From Peptococcaceae bacterium (GTDB lineage Bacteria > Bacillota > UBA994), in the NCBI GenBank assembly GCA_018334055.1, contig JAGXSS010000067.1, positions 1 to 43,104 on the forward strand: DNA of 43,104 bases, written 5' to 3'. The notes beneath the pieces were generated by a model. The model was not told the origin of the DNA. It was given only the letters and a program-made list of their open reading frames with translations, and did not search any database. The translations under genes and the position numbers were made by a program. Positions within the stretch are counted from its first letter, which is position 1, and each line of letters opens with the position of its first letter. Of this stretch, positions 6,737 to 16,583 are shown piece after piece.

Positions 6737-8897
6737 GAGCGCAGTCCTGATGCTTTCTTTGGGCGCTGTCTTGGGGATAGCGCTCGGAATGAACCACGTT
6801 TTTTGGTTGGTGGTGGCATTGACCGCAGTAACCGCATTTTTTGTGACCTTGGTGACACTGCGACGGGGACTAATCCTTTCCCTCTTGCTGGCAGTCCTCA
6901 TCACCGGTGGCTATCTCAGAACTTTTTATGTTCCCGAAATGCCAACTTTGTCAGGCCGGCAGCAAATAACCGGGCGCGCTTTGCATGACCCAGTGCAAAT
7001 TACCAGCGGTCTGTTCCGCGGTTTGGTAGCGGTCGACTCGCCCGGACAGCGTTTTCGGTTACAGCTATACTCTCGTGTTCCTTGGCGCGAAGGCGAGGTT
7101 CTTAGGTTGGCAGGCGAATTGAAGCGGCCAGCGGCACCGCTCAATCCCGGCGAGGTCGATTATGGGGGCTTCTTAGAGCGGCAGGGTATTGCCGGACATT
7201 TTTTTGCCGATGAACTAAAGGTCATGGCCCGATTTCGCCCCGGGTTAATCAGTCTGATGCGTGCTTTTGTGCGCAGTAACATGGCCCAACTGGCAGATGA
7301 ACCACGTGGGCTAGCCCGTGCCCTCGTCCTTGGTGACAGAGGCACCATGCCCGCTGCCGAACGAGAAAATTGGCGTGTAGCGGGGGTTAGCCATGTCCTG
7401 GCCGTATCGGGCACGCACATCACCATATTTGCCGGTGCGGGCTACTTGCTGTTGCGCCGCTTCGTAGGCTATCGTACGGCGTATTTTTGGGCGGGTTGTC
7501 TGGCCATAGTCTACGCCCTCTTAGTTGGCGAGAGTCTTTCCGCTTGGCGCGCCGCCTTGACCTTTGCTTTGGTGGCCATAGCCAACATTGCGCTACGCAA
7601 GAGCGACCCCGTGCATTTGTTGGCTTTGGTGGGGGCGGTCATGCTTTTTATCTCACCGGACGCAATTATGGATGCGGGGTTCCTCCTGTCGTTTAGTGCC
7701 ACTGCGGGACTTGTTCTGTTGACTCCGATTTTTTTGAAATTGCTATCGGGGCCGAAATACCTCCGCTACTTGGTTGCGGCTAGCCTCGCGGCCCAGCTCT
7801 TTACGTTACCTATCATTGTCAATATCTTTCACGCTTGGCCTGTTTATGGCCTGCTCTCTAACTTGGTTCTCGTTCCTTTCTCTAGTGTGCTTTTATATGC
7901 TGCTTTCTTAGTGGGCCTTGTGGGTCGGGTGCCTGGTATCGGTTGGCTAGTTAGAGGGGTATTTTCCCTCGCCTCGCTCCTAGCCTCCTGGTTTGTCAGT
8001 GTAGTAGCTAACTTGCCCTTCGCGACCTTTTATCTCGTGGCCATGCCTCTCTTCCTCGTGGCCATCTTCTACGGTATAGTGGCTATGATGGTTTATTTTC
8101 GGCAAGTGCACCGCGGTGTCGTGGCTCTCTTGCTGGTTGCACTACTAGCCGTAGCTGTGCTGCCAACTATTATCAATGACAGCAGTACAACGATGACTTT
8201 TCTGTCGCTCGGTCAAGCAGAGGCGATACACTTGACCCTCGGTGGCAGGCACTTCTTGGTAAATGCAGCGTCCGCGGAGGCTGCCCGCCACATAGTCGTG
8301 CCATACCTGCGCTCCCAAGGGGTTAATGCGCTTCAGGCTATCTTCCTCACTAGTGAGCATGCGAATTTTGCCGGAGGATTAGCGGAAGTTACTCGAGCGG
8401 TGGCGGTGGCCAAGGTTATCATCGGCGCAGATATTGCCCGCGCCCAGTACGGAACTGCGCTCCTTACCGCAATTCCTTCCCCGAGCGTAGATCTTGAGCG
8501 GCATCATGCGGTGACAATGCTGCTTCAGGATAGAAGCTTCAAGGCCCTCCTTACCCTAGCGGGAGACATGGCTACAGAAGCCACGGCACGAGACTGGCTG
8601 GGCAGAATAGCGGTATTCAAAGTGCCGACCCAAAACGCCGGCAACGCCTTTCCGGATGCTTTTCTTAAAACAGCTTCCCCCCAAGTGGTCGTGAGGGGCG
8701 CCTCGCCGCGGCGGGGCGGCGGCCTCCAGGAGGGTCTGACCAGGCAACTACAGGAGAATGGCATCATGGATTTGCGAACAGATGAGCGCGGGGCTGTTCG
8801 CATTCGCGTAACACGTTTTTACTACCAGGTATCCACTTACAGAGAAGGGAGGTGGCGACATGTCCGCGCTTACGTTATACCAAGGGCTAGTCAATAG
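6735..8897 (+). CDS. comEC: ComEC/Rec2 family DNA internalisation channel with degenerate C-terminal metallo-beta-lactamase domain
   Basis: ComEC competence domain (LARALVLGDRGTMPAAERENWRVAGVSHVLAVSGTHITIFAGAGYLLLR...AYFWAGCLAIVYALLVGESLSAWRAALTFAL). C-terminal MBL-like domain from ~8200. Start uncertain (ORF track TTG 6711, more likely TTG 6735). Confidence 0.9.
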   Translation: MSAVLMLSLGAVLGIALGMNHVFWLVVALTAVTAFFVTLVTLRRGLILSLLLAVLITGGYLRTFYVPEMPTLSGRQQITGRALHDPVQITSGLFRGLVAVDSPGQRFRLQLYSRVPWREGEVLRLAGELKRPAAPLNPGEVDYGGFLERQGIAGHFFADELKVMARFRPGLISLMRAFVRSNMAQLADEPRGLARALVLGDRGTMPAAERENWRVAGVSHVLAVSGTHITIFAGAGYLLLRRFVGYRTAYFWAGCLAIVYALLVGESLSAWRAALTFALVAIANIALRKSDPVHLLALVGAVMLFISPDAIMDAGFLLSFSATAGLVLLTPIFLKLLSGPKYLRYLVAASLAAQLFTLPIIVNIFHAWPVYGLLSNLVLVPFSSVLLYAAFLVGLVGRVPGIGWLVRGVFSLASLLASWFVSVVANLPFATFYLVAMPLFLVAIFYGIVAMMVYFRQVHRGVVALLLVALLAVAVLPTIINDSSTTMTFLSLGQAEAIHLTLGGRHFLVNAASAEAARHIVVPYLRSQGVNALQAIFLTSEHANFAGGLAEVTRAVAVAKVIIGADIARAQYGTALLTAIPSPSVDLERHHAVTMLLQDRSFKALLTLAGDMATEATARDWLGRIAVFKVPTQNAGNAFPDAFLKTASPQVVVRGASPRRGGGLQEGLTRQLQENGIMDLRTDERGAVRIRVTRFYYQVSTYREGRWRHVRAYVIPRASQ

Positions 8898-9927
8898 TCT
8901 GGCCACTGCTCCGCTCCACACTTTTTACGTTTTTACGGGGATTGAAGAGTGGTATGTTTGCGCCGCAGCGCACGCCGTAATTAAGGTGGCTTTCAGTGGG
9001 CAAGATGAGGCCTTGCGGTCGTTTAATTTAGTTGAGCTAGATGGAGAAGATGCTCAATTGCCAAAGATTAGGCAAGAGGTGCAGACGCCGCCTTTTTTTG
9101 CGGGACACAAAGTCGTGCGGGTGCGTCAGACCAAGTTTCTCAAGGGCACTAAAGCCCAAGAGGCAGAGAACAGCAAGTTTCCTCTCGCGGTCACCGCCCG
9201 GAATACCACCTTAATCTGCGAGGCCGAGAGCATTAACCAAAAGAGCGGCTTACTCAAGGGGCAACAAGTGCACGTTGTCAACTTCACCTTTGCTAATCGC
9301 CGCGATGCTGTTCATGCGGCCCAGACCATCGTACGCGCGGAACTGGCCGCTTCGGCCATAGAAATCGATATGCAGGCCTTAAACCAAATCATTCTGCTAA
9401 TTGGAGTTAACGAGAAGCAGCCCTTTGTACGGTCTCTGCTGCAGGAAGTGCAGAAGATTATGGCCTATAAGAATTTTCGTGGTAGCATCTCTCTGGCGGA
9501 TGTCAACAAGCTAGTGACTCGTAGTGCGGAAGCTAGGCTATGGGATGTCACTGACGCCCTAGTGGCGAAAAAAGTCGAGCCAGCGCTCAAACACCTGCAA
9601 GAGATTGTGCAGGATGGGGAGGAGCCATTGGCCATACTTGGTGGTTTGGCGAGCTTCTTCCGTCAGTTGCTCTTGGCAAAAGAGATGATTGACGCTAGGT
9701 TGACTCTCGATGAGGCCGTGACCAACCTCTCCAAAATCAATGTGCACCGCTTCGTAGCCGAAAAAGCAATTCGGGCGGCTCCTCAGTTCGCACGGCATCA
9801 GCTAGAGAAATGGCTTACAGCATGCTTCACTATCAGTCAGGCCACGAAACTAGGCCGAACCAACGCCCTCGTGGCTTTGGAATTGCTCGTGGTCGAGGTG
9901 GCGACACGGGAAGGTAAGCCGAAGTAG
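8860..9927 (+). CDS. holA: DNA polymerase III delta subunit
   Basis: 355 aa, HolA-like; SD agggaggtgg before ATG 8860; overlaps the comEC 3' end. Confidence 0.85.
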   Translation: MSALTLYQGLVNSLATAPLHTFYVFTGIEEWYVCAAAHAVIKVAFSGQDEALRSFNLVELDGEDAQLPKIRQEVQTPPFFAGHKVVRVRQTKFLKGTKAQEAENSKFPLAVTARNTTLICEAESINQKSGLLKGQQVHVVNFTFANRRDAVHAAQTIVRAELAASAIEIDMQALNQIILLIGVNEKQPFVRSLLQEVQKIMAYKNFRGSISLADVNKLVTRSAEARLWDVTDALVAKKVEPALKHLQEIVQDGEEPLAILGGLASFFRQLLLAKEMIDARLTLDEAVTNLSKINVHRFVAEKAIRAAPQFARHQLEKWLTACFTISQATKLGRTNALVALELLVVEVATREGKPK

Positions 9928-9982
9928 CTACAACTTGGTGTCGTGCTTTTGTTGTAACCTGGGCATCTTAGGTATGGCAGGA

Positions 9983-9996
9983 GGAAAACGTTTTCA
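9983..9996. promoter_or_regulatory. cre-like palindrome upstream of the wrbA-like gene
   Basis: GGAAAACGTTTTCA containing the perfect palindrome GAAAACGTTTTC; a TATAAT-like -10 lies downstream at 10006-10011. Confidence 0.4.
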
Positions 9997-10055
9997 AGAG
10001 TAGAATATAATTGGTTGTATCTATCGCAAGGATAATGAAGGGGGAGTTGTGGTCG

Positions 10056-10667
10056 ATGAAGATCTTGGTGCTTTTTTACTCATCCTATGGCCATGTCTTT
10101 AAGATGGCCGAAAGAGTGGTAGCCGGCGCTAGGCAAGTCGAGGGGGCCGTGGTCGTACTTAAGCAAGTTCCCGAGACTTTGTCCGATGAGCTACAGGCCG
10201 GGCTGGGCATCCTCGAAGCGAGAAAGGCATTTGCGCATATCCCTTATTGCACTGTTGATGAGTTGGCGGGGTATGATGCTATTCTGTTTGGCACACCGAC
10301 GAGGTTTGGCAATATGTGTGCTCAGATGCGTGCCTTTTTAGATGCAACGGGCGGTCTGTGGCTTAGTGGGGGGTTAATCGGCAAGGTTGGTAGTGTTTTC
10401 GTGAGCACGGCAACGCAACATGGCGGGCAAGAATCTACCATTTTAAGCTTCCACACCACTTTGTTACATCATGGTATGCTTATTGCCGGGCTGCCGTATT
10501 CCTTTGCCGGGCAGATGTCCATTGCCGAGATTACCGGCTGCAGTCCCTACGGGGCCAGCACTATCGCCGGTGGGCATGGTGAGAGGATGCCTAGTGAGAA
10601 CGAGCTGGCGGGGGCCGAGTTCCAGGGTAAGTACGTGGCCGAAATTGCGAATAGGCTAAAAAAATAG
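10056..10667 (+). CDS. wrbA: WrbA-type flavodoxin / NAD(P)H:quinone oxidoreductase
   Basis: [99 protein letters not shown] 10056 preferred over 10011. Confidence 0.92.
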   Translation: MKILVLFYSSYGHVFKMAERVVAGARQVEGAVVVLKQVPETLSDELQAGLGILEARKAFAHIPYCTVDELAGYDAILFGTPTRFGNMCAQMRAFLDATGGLWLSGGLIGKVGSVFVSTATQHGGQESTILSFHTTLLHHGMLIAGLPYSFAGQMSIAEITGCSPYGASTIAGGHGERMPSENELAGAEFQGKYVAEIANRLKK

Positions 10668-10678
10668 GGATAGTCAAA

Positions 10679-10709
10679 AGGGGTTGGCTCTACATGAGTC
10701 AACCCCTTA
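10679..10709. terminator. Bidirectional intrinsic terminator between wrbA and rpsT
   Basis: aaggggttggctc-tacat-gagtcaacccctt flanked by A/T runs on both sides. Confidence 0.8.
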
Positions 10710-10734
10710 AAAAGCTCTGCTTGCTCGTCGTTGT

Positions 10735-10986
10735 CTACTGGGTGGCCGTCAGCTTATTGAGCCTGAGGGTGAGGCGAGACTTCTTGCGGGATGCGGTATT
10801 CTGATGTAGTACGCCCTTGCTCACAGCTTTATCTAAAGCACTGATGGCAGTGCGCAAACTCTCGACTGTTGTAAGGTCGTTGAACTTACGTACGGCGGTG
10901 CGCACCGAGCTCTTAACCATGCGGTTTCGCAGGTTGCGCTTGGCGGAAGTCTTAATTCTCTTGATGGCAGATTTAGTATTAGCCAA
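10735..10986 (-). CDS. rpsT: 30S ribosomal protein S20
   Basis: LANTKSAIKRIKTSAKRNLRNRMVKSSVRTAVRKF...; TTG start at 10986 preceded by SD gaggaggtg on the minus strand. Confidence 0.93.
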   Translation of the reverse strand: MANTKSAIKRIKTSAKRNLRNRMVKSSVRTAVRKFNDLTTVESLRTAISALDKAVSKGVLHQNTASRKKSRLTLRLNKLTATQ

Positions 10987-11051
10987 TGTTGTTTCACCTC
11001 CTCGCAATCAGAGCAGTAACCAAACGCTGAAGAGACACGTGGTATAGTGAC

Positions 11052-11081
11052 GGATACCACCTTCAGCGGTCGGATACACTA
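11052..11081 (+). promoter_or_regulatory. Candidate sigma-F/sigma-G-like promoter upstream of the holin-like gene and gpr
   Basis: GGATA (11052-11056), N15, GGATACACTA (11072-11081), resembling the forespore consensus GYWTA-N15-GGNRANAHTR. Confidence 0.35.
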
Positions 11082-11123
11082 CGAGTGTCCTTCAAATTCT
11101 AGCAGAAAAACGCGGAGGTAGCA

Positions 11124-11447
11124 ATGAGTACAGCAATAATTCGTTTTGTCGTATCGGCCAGCGTCCTGTGGGTTACGGCCTTGCTCTTGCCGGGGGTGTC
11201 TTCGAGCTTGGTAGGCGCCTTCCTCGCGGCTGGTACTATCGCTGTCATCGGTTGGCTGGGAGAAAACTTTCTGGGAAACCAGGTCTCGCGCCACAGCAGA
11301 GGCTTTGTAGGCTTCATAGTTGCGGCAGGTGTAATATGGTTAACCGGGCAAATAGTGCCTGAATTTGATGTGGGGATTATCGGCGCACTACTGGCTTCTT
11401 TCGTCATTGGCTTGATCGATATGGTTGTTCCCACATTCATAAGATAA
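11124..11447 (+). CDS. Phage-holin-like small membrane protein (Phage_holin_4_2/YvlD-like)
   Basis: 107 aa with several hydrophobic TM helices; stop/start overlap with gpr. Confidence 0.7.
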   Translation: MSTAIIRFVVSASVLWVTALLLPGVSSSLVGAFLAAGTIAVIGWLGENFLGNQVSRHSRGFVGFIVAAGVIWLTGQIVPEFDVGIIGALLASFVIGLIDMVVPTFIR

Positions 11448-12424
11448 TGCAGAAACATTACTCTGTACGGACAGACTTGGCCATCGAGGCCATCCCCCTC
11501 GATGAAGAAGAGCGTGGCGTAGAAATAACGAGAGAGAAATTCAAGGGTGGAAGTATCAGTAGAGTAAGGATTATTAACGAAGAGGGCGGAAGGCAACTCG
11601 GCAAGCCTATGGGGATGTACATTACTATTGACTGTCCCGGCATTATGGATGGCGACGCGACACTGAAACATCAAGTAAGTAAGCAAATTGCTAAAGAGAT
11701 AACCTCCCTCTGGTCGTCTCTTACCCAAGGCGCGGATAAAGAAATCACTGTTTTGGTGGTAGGACTGGGCAATTGGAATGTCACCCCGGATGCACTTGGC
11801 CCCAAGGTGGTGCAAGATTTGTTGGTTACCCGGCACTTGTTGACATTTGGGAATGCCACCCCGGGAGAGGGCTTGCACTCAGTCTGTGCAGTTGCACCGG
11901 GGGTGCTGGGTTTGACGGGCATTGAGACAGGAGAAATTATTGTGGGCATAGTGGACAAGGTTAAACCAGACTTAGTTATCGCCGTCGATGCCCTGGCTTC
12001 GCGTAGCGTTGAGCGCGTGGGCACAACGGTGCAAATGGCTGACACAGGCATCAACCCGGGTTCAGGTCTAGGCAATAAACGGAAAGCTCTCAATCGTGAA
12101 ACGCTCGGGGTACCGGTCATAGCGATTGGCGTGCCTACGGTGGTTTACGCGGCTACTATTGCGAGAGATGCGGTAGAAAATGCCGTTTTTGCCATGTCCA
12201 AGCGTCGGGGAGGAAACGGGGGCGATGAAAGGATCGGTGAGCTTACCCCTGACATGAAACAGGAACTACTGCACAATCTCCTCTCCCCTCATGCCGAAAA
12301 CCTGGTGGTCACCCCAAAAGAGATTGATGCCATCATTGACAGTATGTCCAAGGTAGTCGCAGGGGGTATTAATGTAGCTCTCCACCCCAGCCTCAGTCTG
12401 CGCGACACATTGTACTATATGTAG
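11447..12424 (+). CDS. gpr: GPR spore endopeptidase (germination protease)
   Basis: YSVRTDLAIEA, VVGLGNWNVTPDALGPKVV, VCAVAPGVLGLTGIETGEIIVGIV, VIAVDALASRSVERVGTTVQMADTGINPGSGLGNKR. Confidence 0.95.
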   Translation: MQKHYSVRTDLAIEAIPLDEEERGVEITREKFKGGSISRVRIINEEGGRQLGKPMGMYITIDCPGIMDGDATLKHQVSKQIAKEITSLWSSLTQGADKEITVLVVGLGNWNVTPDALGPKVVQDLLVTRHLLTFGNATPGEGLHSVCAVAPGVLGLTGIETGEIIVGIVDKVKPDLVIAVDALASRSVERVGTTVQMADTGINPGSGLGNKRKALNRETLGVPVIAIGVPTVVYAATIARDAVENAVFAMSKRRGGNGGDERIGELTPDMKQELLHNLLSPHAENLVVTPKEIDAIIDSMSKVVAGGINVALHPSLSLRDTLYYM

Positions 12425-12443
12425 AGGGGAACCTCTTTTTTTG
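12423..12443 (+). terminator. Intrinsic terminator after gpr
   Basis: agagg-ggaa-cctct followed by a T run. Confidence 0.7.
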
Positions 12444-12505
12444 GTCAGGGAGAACCCTCCTCGTCATATATATTTATGGTCAGCGATGGGGGAGGGGGTT
12501 TCTAC

Positions 12506-13549
12506 TTGCGTTTCCTAATCGCGCTATGTTTAGGGTTATTGCTGGCAATAACCCTTTGGTCAATCCGCCTCCATCTTGAGCCGGGCAGCGTCGCCGTGAT
12601 GGCCGTGCCCGTGCCAGTGCCGGAGCGCAATCTCGGCCCCTTATTGGTGGCCGCGGAAAAGGCGGAAACGGTGGGCAGTCTGTTCTTTATGCTCCTCTTT
12701 AAAGGCGCCTTACCTGCTTATGAAGCGCCGGGAGAGAGACCTTTTTGGGTGGAAATGGTCGCTTACTTGTCCGATCGTCTGTTGGCCACCGAGCCACATC
12801 TAATCCTCGCTAGGGGCCTGCCTGGCCTGATGGAGGTGCCATTTAAGAGAGCCTCATCCCCCCTGACTACGACCCCAGATATTCCTGAGCCAGGGGAGGA
12901 AGATGTGCCTCTGATAGGAGGAGAGCGCGCCGCACCCCTGATCGTCCTCTACCACACCCATAACAGTGAGTCCTTTGTTCCCGATAGTGGTGAGCCGCAC
13001 ATCTACGACAACCCCGACAAGACTATAGTGGCGGTGGGGCGTGAACTGGCGCGTCAACTGGAGAGTCGGGGGGCTTTGGTCATCCATTCATCAGAAGATC
13101 ATGTTCGCCAAGCTTTTGACCAGAGCTACACCCGTTCACTGGAGACAGTGACTAGTATTCTAGCCAAGTATGGCGAAGTTGACTATGTTTTTGATATTCA
13201 TCGCGATGCCTTGCCTAGGCGACTTACCACAACTAAAATAGATAATCAAGACGTGGCCCGCATTTACTTCGTTGTCGGGGGCAACGAGGCCCTGGGGCAT
13301 CTGCACTGGCGCAGAAACTATGCCTTCGCCATGAAACTGCAGCAACAGGTGGCCGAGATGTTCCCGGGTTTTTCGCGGGGTATTTTGCTCAGGGACTTTG
13401 GTCGCTTTAACCAACATGTACACCCCCATGCGCTGCTCATCGAAATCGGCGGGCACGAAAATTCGCTAGAGGAAGCGATTCGGGCCACTGGGTACCTGGC
13501 AGAGGCAATTATGGCCCTTGATGCTAAGCGAGTAAGACCGCCGCGCTAG
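12506..13549 (+). CDS. spoIIP: Stage II sporulation protein P
   Basis: SpoIIP motifs LIVLYHTHNSESFVPDSG, VFDIHRDALPR, LIEIGGHENSLEEAIRATGYLAEAI. TTG 12506 has SD ggaggggg; ORF track start is 12476. Confidence 0.92.
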   Translation: MRFLIALCLGLLLAITLWSIRLHLEPGSVAVMAVPVPVPERNLGPLLVAAEKAETVGSLFFMLLFKGALPAYEAPGERPFWVEMVAYLSDRLLATEPHLILARGLPGLMEVPFKRASSPLTTTPDIPEPGEEDVPLIGGERAAPLIVLYHTHNSESFVPDSGEPHIYDNPDKTIVAVGRELARQLESRGALVIHSSEDHVRQAFDQSYTRSLETVTSILAKYGEVDYVFDIHRDALPRRLTTTKIDNQDVARIYFVVGGNEALGHLHWRRNYAFAMKLQQQVAEMFPGFSRGILLRDFGRFNQHVHPHALLIEIGGHENSLEEAIRATGYLAEAIMALDAKRVRPPR

Positions 13550-13608
13550 AATGTGATATAATGACATGAAGCGCGAGGGTTGCGCTATTTTTCTGTACGG
13601 AGAGTGCC

Positions 13609-15408
13609 ATGCAAGAGAAAATACGTAATTTTTGTATCATCGCGCATATCGACCACGGCAAGTCTACCCTAGCCGATCGCTTGATTGAGCAGACGGGTAC
13701 TCTTTCAGAGCGAGAAATGACCGAGCAAGTCCTTGACAACATGGACCTCGAGCGTGAGCGGGGCATTACCATTAAATTGCAGGCGGTGCGACTTATCTAT
13801 ACCGCCCGAGACGGTCAGGAGTACATGCTTAATCTCATCGATACGCCTGGCCATGTGGACTTTTCATATGAGGTTTCGCGTTCATTGGCCGCTTGTGAGG
13901 GGGCGCTCCTGGTGGTCGATGCCGTGCAGGGCATTGAAGCCCAGACTTTAGCTAATGTCTACTTAGCCCTCGAGAGCAACTTGACTATTATCCCAGTTAT
14001 TAACAAAATAGATCTTCCCTCCGCTGATCCCGAGCGGGTGCGCAAAGAAATCGAAGATGTCATCGGTCTCCCCACAGATAACGCCATTCTCTGTTCGGCC
14101 AAAGAGGGGATTGGCATTGTTGAGATTTTGGAGGCTGTGGTACGCGATATTCCACCGCCCACTGGGAGTAGTCTTGCCCCCCTGCAGGCCCTCATTTTTG
14201 ATTCGCACTATGATTCGTACCGTGGGGTCATCAGTTATGTCAGGGTCGTCAACGGTAGTATCAAAAAAGGTCAAAAAATCTTAATGATGGCTACAGGGCG
14301 CGAGTTTGAAGTTGACGATGTGGGGGTCTTTACGCCACCTCGTCTCCCGGTCAAGGAGCTCACTCCCGGCATGGTCGGTTACTGCATCGCCGGGATAAAA
14401 AATGTTAAAGATACCCGCGTTGGCGATACCATAACAAATGCCAATAATCCATCTGTCAGTCCCTTGCCTGGGTACCGCAAGATAACACCCATGGTTTTTT
14501 GCGGTCTATACCCGACGGAAAACAATCAGTACGAGGACCTCAAGGATGCCCTCGATAAACTTAAGCTCAACGACTCTTCCTTGATGTTTGAACCCGAGAC
14601 ATCTGAAGCGCTAGGCTTTGGTTATCGTTGCGGGTTCTTGGGGTTGCTCCACATGGAAGTCATCCAGGAACGCTTAGAGCGTGAATACAACCTAGATTTG
14701 ATTACCACCGCGCCTAATACTTTGTATCGCGTAACTGACACCGGTGGGGAGGAACAATTGATCGACAATCCTGCCCATCTTCCCCCGAGCAATAAAATTG
14801 CGACCATGGAGGAGCCTTTTGTTAAGGCGAGCATTATCGTGCCGGAAGAATATATCGGGACGATGATGGAACTGTGCCAAAATCGGCGTGGCTCTTTTAA
14901 GAATATGGAGTTCCTCGACACGACGAGGGTCATCTTGACCTATGAGCTCCCCCTCTCCGAGATTCTCTATGACTTTTTTGACCAGTTGAAATCGCGTTCG
15001 CGGGGGTATGCCTCGCTAGATTATGAGGTAATCGGCTACCGGGAAGCAGATTTAGTTAAACTGGATGTTTTGTTGAACGGGGATATAGTCGACGCCCTCT
15101 CGAGCATTGTGCATGCTGATCGCGCCGTACATAGGGGGCGCATGTTGACCGAGAAATTGCGGAAGATTATACCGCGACAAATGTTCGATATACCCATTCA
15201 AGCCGCCATCGGGGCTAAGGTCATCGCCCGCGAAACAGTGAAGGCCATGCGGAAGGACGTCCTTGCGAAGTGCTATGGCGGGGATATCACCCGCAAGCGC
15301 AAATTGCTGGAAAAGCAAAAAGAGGGCAAGAAGCGCATGAAGAACGTGGGGAATGTCGAAATTCCGCAGGAGGCCTTCATGGCTATCCTCAAGGTGGATG
15401 ACGAGTAG
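13609..15408 (+). CDS. lepA: Elongation factor 4 (LepA)
   Basis: 599 aa, [38 protein letters not shown], and the LepA C-terminal domain. Confidence 0.97.
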   Translation: MQEKIRNFCIIAHIDHGKSTLADRLIEQTGTLSEREMTEQVLDNMDLERERGITIKLQAVRLIYTARDGQEYMLNLIDTPGHVDFSYEVSRSLAACEGALLVVDAVQGIEAQTLANVYLALESNLTIIPVINKIDLPSADPERVRKEIEDVIGLPTDNAILCSAKEGIGIVEILEAVVRDIPPPTGSSLAPLQALIFDSHYDSYRGVISYVRVVNGSIKKGQKILMMATGREFEVDDVGVFTPPRLPVKELTPGMVGYCIAGIKNVKDTRVGDTITNANNPSVSPLPGYRKITPMVFCGLYPTENNQYEDLKDALDKLKLNDSSLMFEPETSEALGFGYRCGFLGLLHMEVIQERLEREYNLDLITTAPNTLYRVTDTGGEEQLIDNPAHLPPSNKIATMEEPFVKASIIVPEEYIGTMMELCQNRRGSFKNMEFLDTTRVILTYELPLSEILYDFFDQLKSRSRGYASLDYEVIGYREADLVKLDVLLNGDIVDALSSIVHADRAVHRGRMLTEKLRKIIPRQMFDIPIQAAIGAKVIARETVKAMRKDVLAKCYGGDITRKRKLLEKQKEGKKRMKNVGNVEIPQEAFMAILKVDDE

Positions 15409-16538
15409 TGCGCGGGCTGTACGTTCATGTGCCCTTTTGCCTGGGCAAGTGTCTGTACTGCGACTTTTACTCGTTGCCGCATGACGAAGCGTTGGAAGAG
15501 GCGTATTTAAGCGCTCTCCGGCGTGAGATTGTGCTGAAGGGCGGCCTATGGGGGGGGCCCGCGCATACCTTGTATTTTGGCGGGGGTACTCCTAGCATTT
15601 TGCGCCCGCACGCACTTCAGACCATCATATCTCTCCTGCAGAGTTATTTTCCTCTCCCCTCCGGGGCGGAAGTGACTCTGGAGGTCAATCCGGCGACTTT
15701 CGGGAGCCTTGATTTCAGCGTCCTCCGCGACATCGGCATTAACCGCATCAGCATTGGGCTACAGAGCAGCTCCCCAAGGCACCTGGCCATGCTCGGCCGC
15801 CGGCACAATATGGCAGAATTTGACCGGACAGTAGCCCTCGCCAAAGAAGCGGGGATCACTAACTTTAGTGTTGATGCGTTGTATGGTCTGCCTGAGCAGG
15901 ACGTCTGCGACTACTTAGAGACTCTCGCCTGTATCGTTCAGTCAGGGGCCGTGCACATTTCATCCTACGCGCTGCAAGTAGAGCCGCTTACCCCCTTGGC
16001 CGAGATGGTCAAGACCGGGGCGCTCACCGTGCCCGCAGACGACATTGTGGCCGAGATGATGCTCGTGGGCAAGGACTACCTCGAGAGTCAGGGTTTTGTC
16101 CACTACGAAATAAGCAACTTCGCCCGTTTAGGTTTTGCTGGTCAGCACAATATGCTCTACTGGCATAACCTCGAATATCTTGGCTTTGGACCGGCGGCCG
16201 CGAGTTATATCGGTAAGCGGCGTTTTAGTGGCGTACCCGATTTACAGAGCTATATCGGTCTTCTAGCAACCGGGCGCTTGGTGGCCCACAGTTGTGAAGC
16301 GCCAAGTCTGGCCACCGAAATGGCCGAGACCGTGATGCTTGGTCTGCGTCTGCTTGACGCCGGGGTCAGTCGCCCTGCCTTTGAGGAGCGTTTTTCGCGT
16401 GACGTTCTGGATGTCTATGCGGAGCCGGTGGCAGCCCTCGTCAAACAAGGCCTGCTCAGTGTGCACAGCGAGGCCTTGCTGCTTACGCCGCGGGCTTTTC
16501 CGCTCGCCAGCCAGGTGCAGATGGCTTTTCTGCCCTAG
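15408..16538 (+). CDS. hemW: HemW / coproporphyrinogen III oxidase-like radical SAM protein
   Basis: MRGLYVHVPFCLGKCLYCDFYS (CxxxCxxC), FGGGTPS, downstream of lepA; GTG start overlapping the lepA stop. Confidence 0.92.
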   Translation: MRGLYVHVPFCLGKCLYCDFYSLPHDEALEEAYLSALRREIVLKGGLWGGPAHTLYFGGGTPSILRPHALQTIISLLQSYFPLPSGAEVTLEVNPATFGSLDFSVLRDIGINRISIGLQSSSPRHLAMLGRRHNMAEFDRTVALAKEAGITNFSVDALYGLPEQDVCDYLETLACIVQSGAVHISSYALQVEPLTPLAEMVKTGALTVPADDIVAEMMLVGKDYLESQGFVHYEISNFARLGFAGQHNMLYWHNLEYLGFGPAAASYIGKRRFSGVPDLQSYIGLLATGRLVAHSCEAPSLATEMAETVMLGLRLLDAGVSRPAFEERFSRDVLDVYAEPVAALVKQGLLSVHSEALLLTPRAFPLASQVQMAFLP

Positions 16539-16583
16539 GTCTTGACAAGGGGTTGGGCGCAGTGGTATTTTTGTACTATATCG

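Noticed and set aside
11099-11878. 259-aa minus-strand ORF across the holin-like gene and gpr
   Set aside because: Antisense to well-supported GPR and the holin-like frame; composition typical of a complementary frame.
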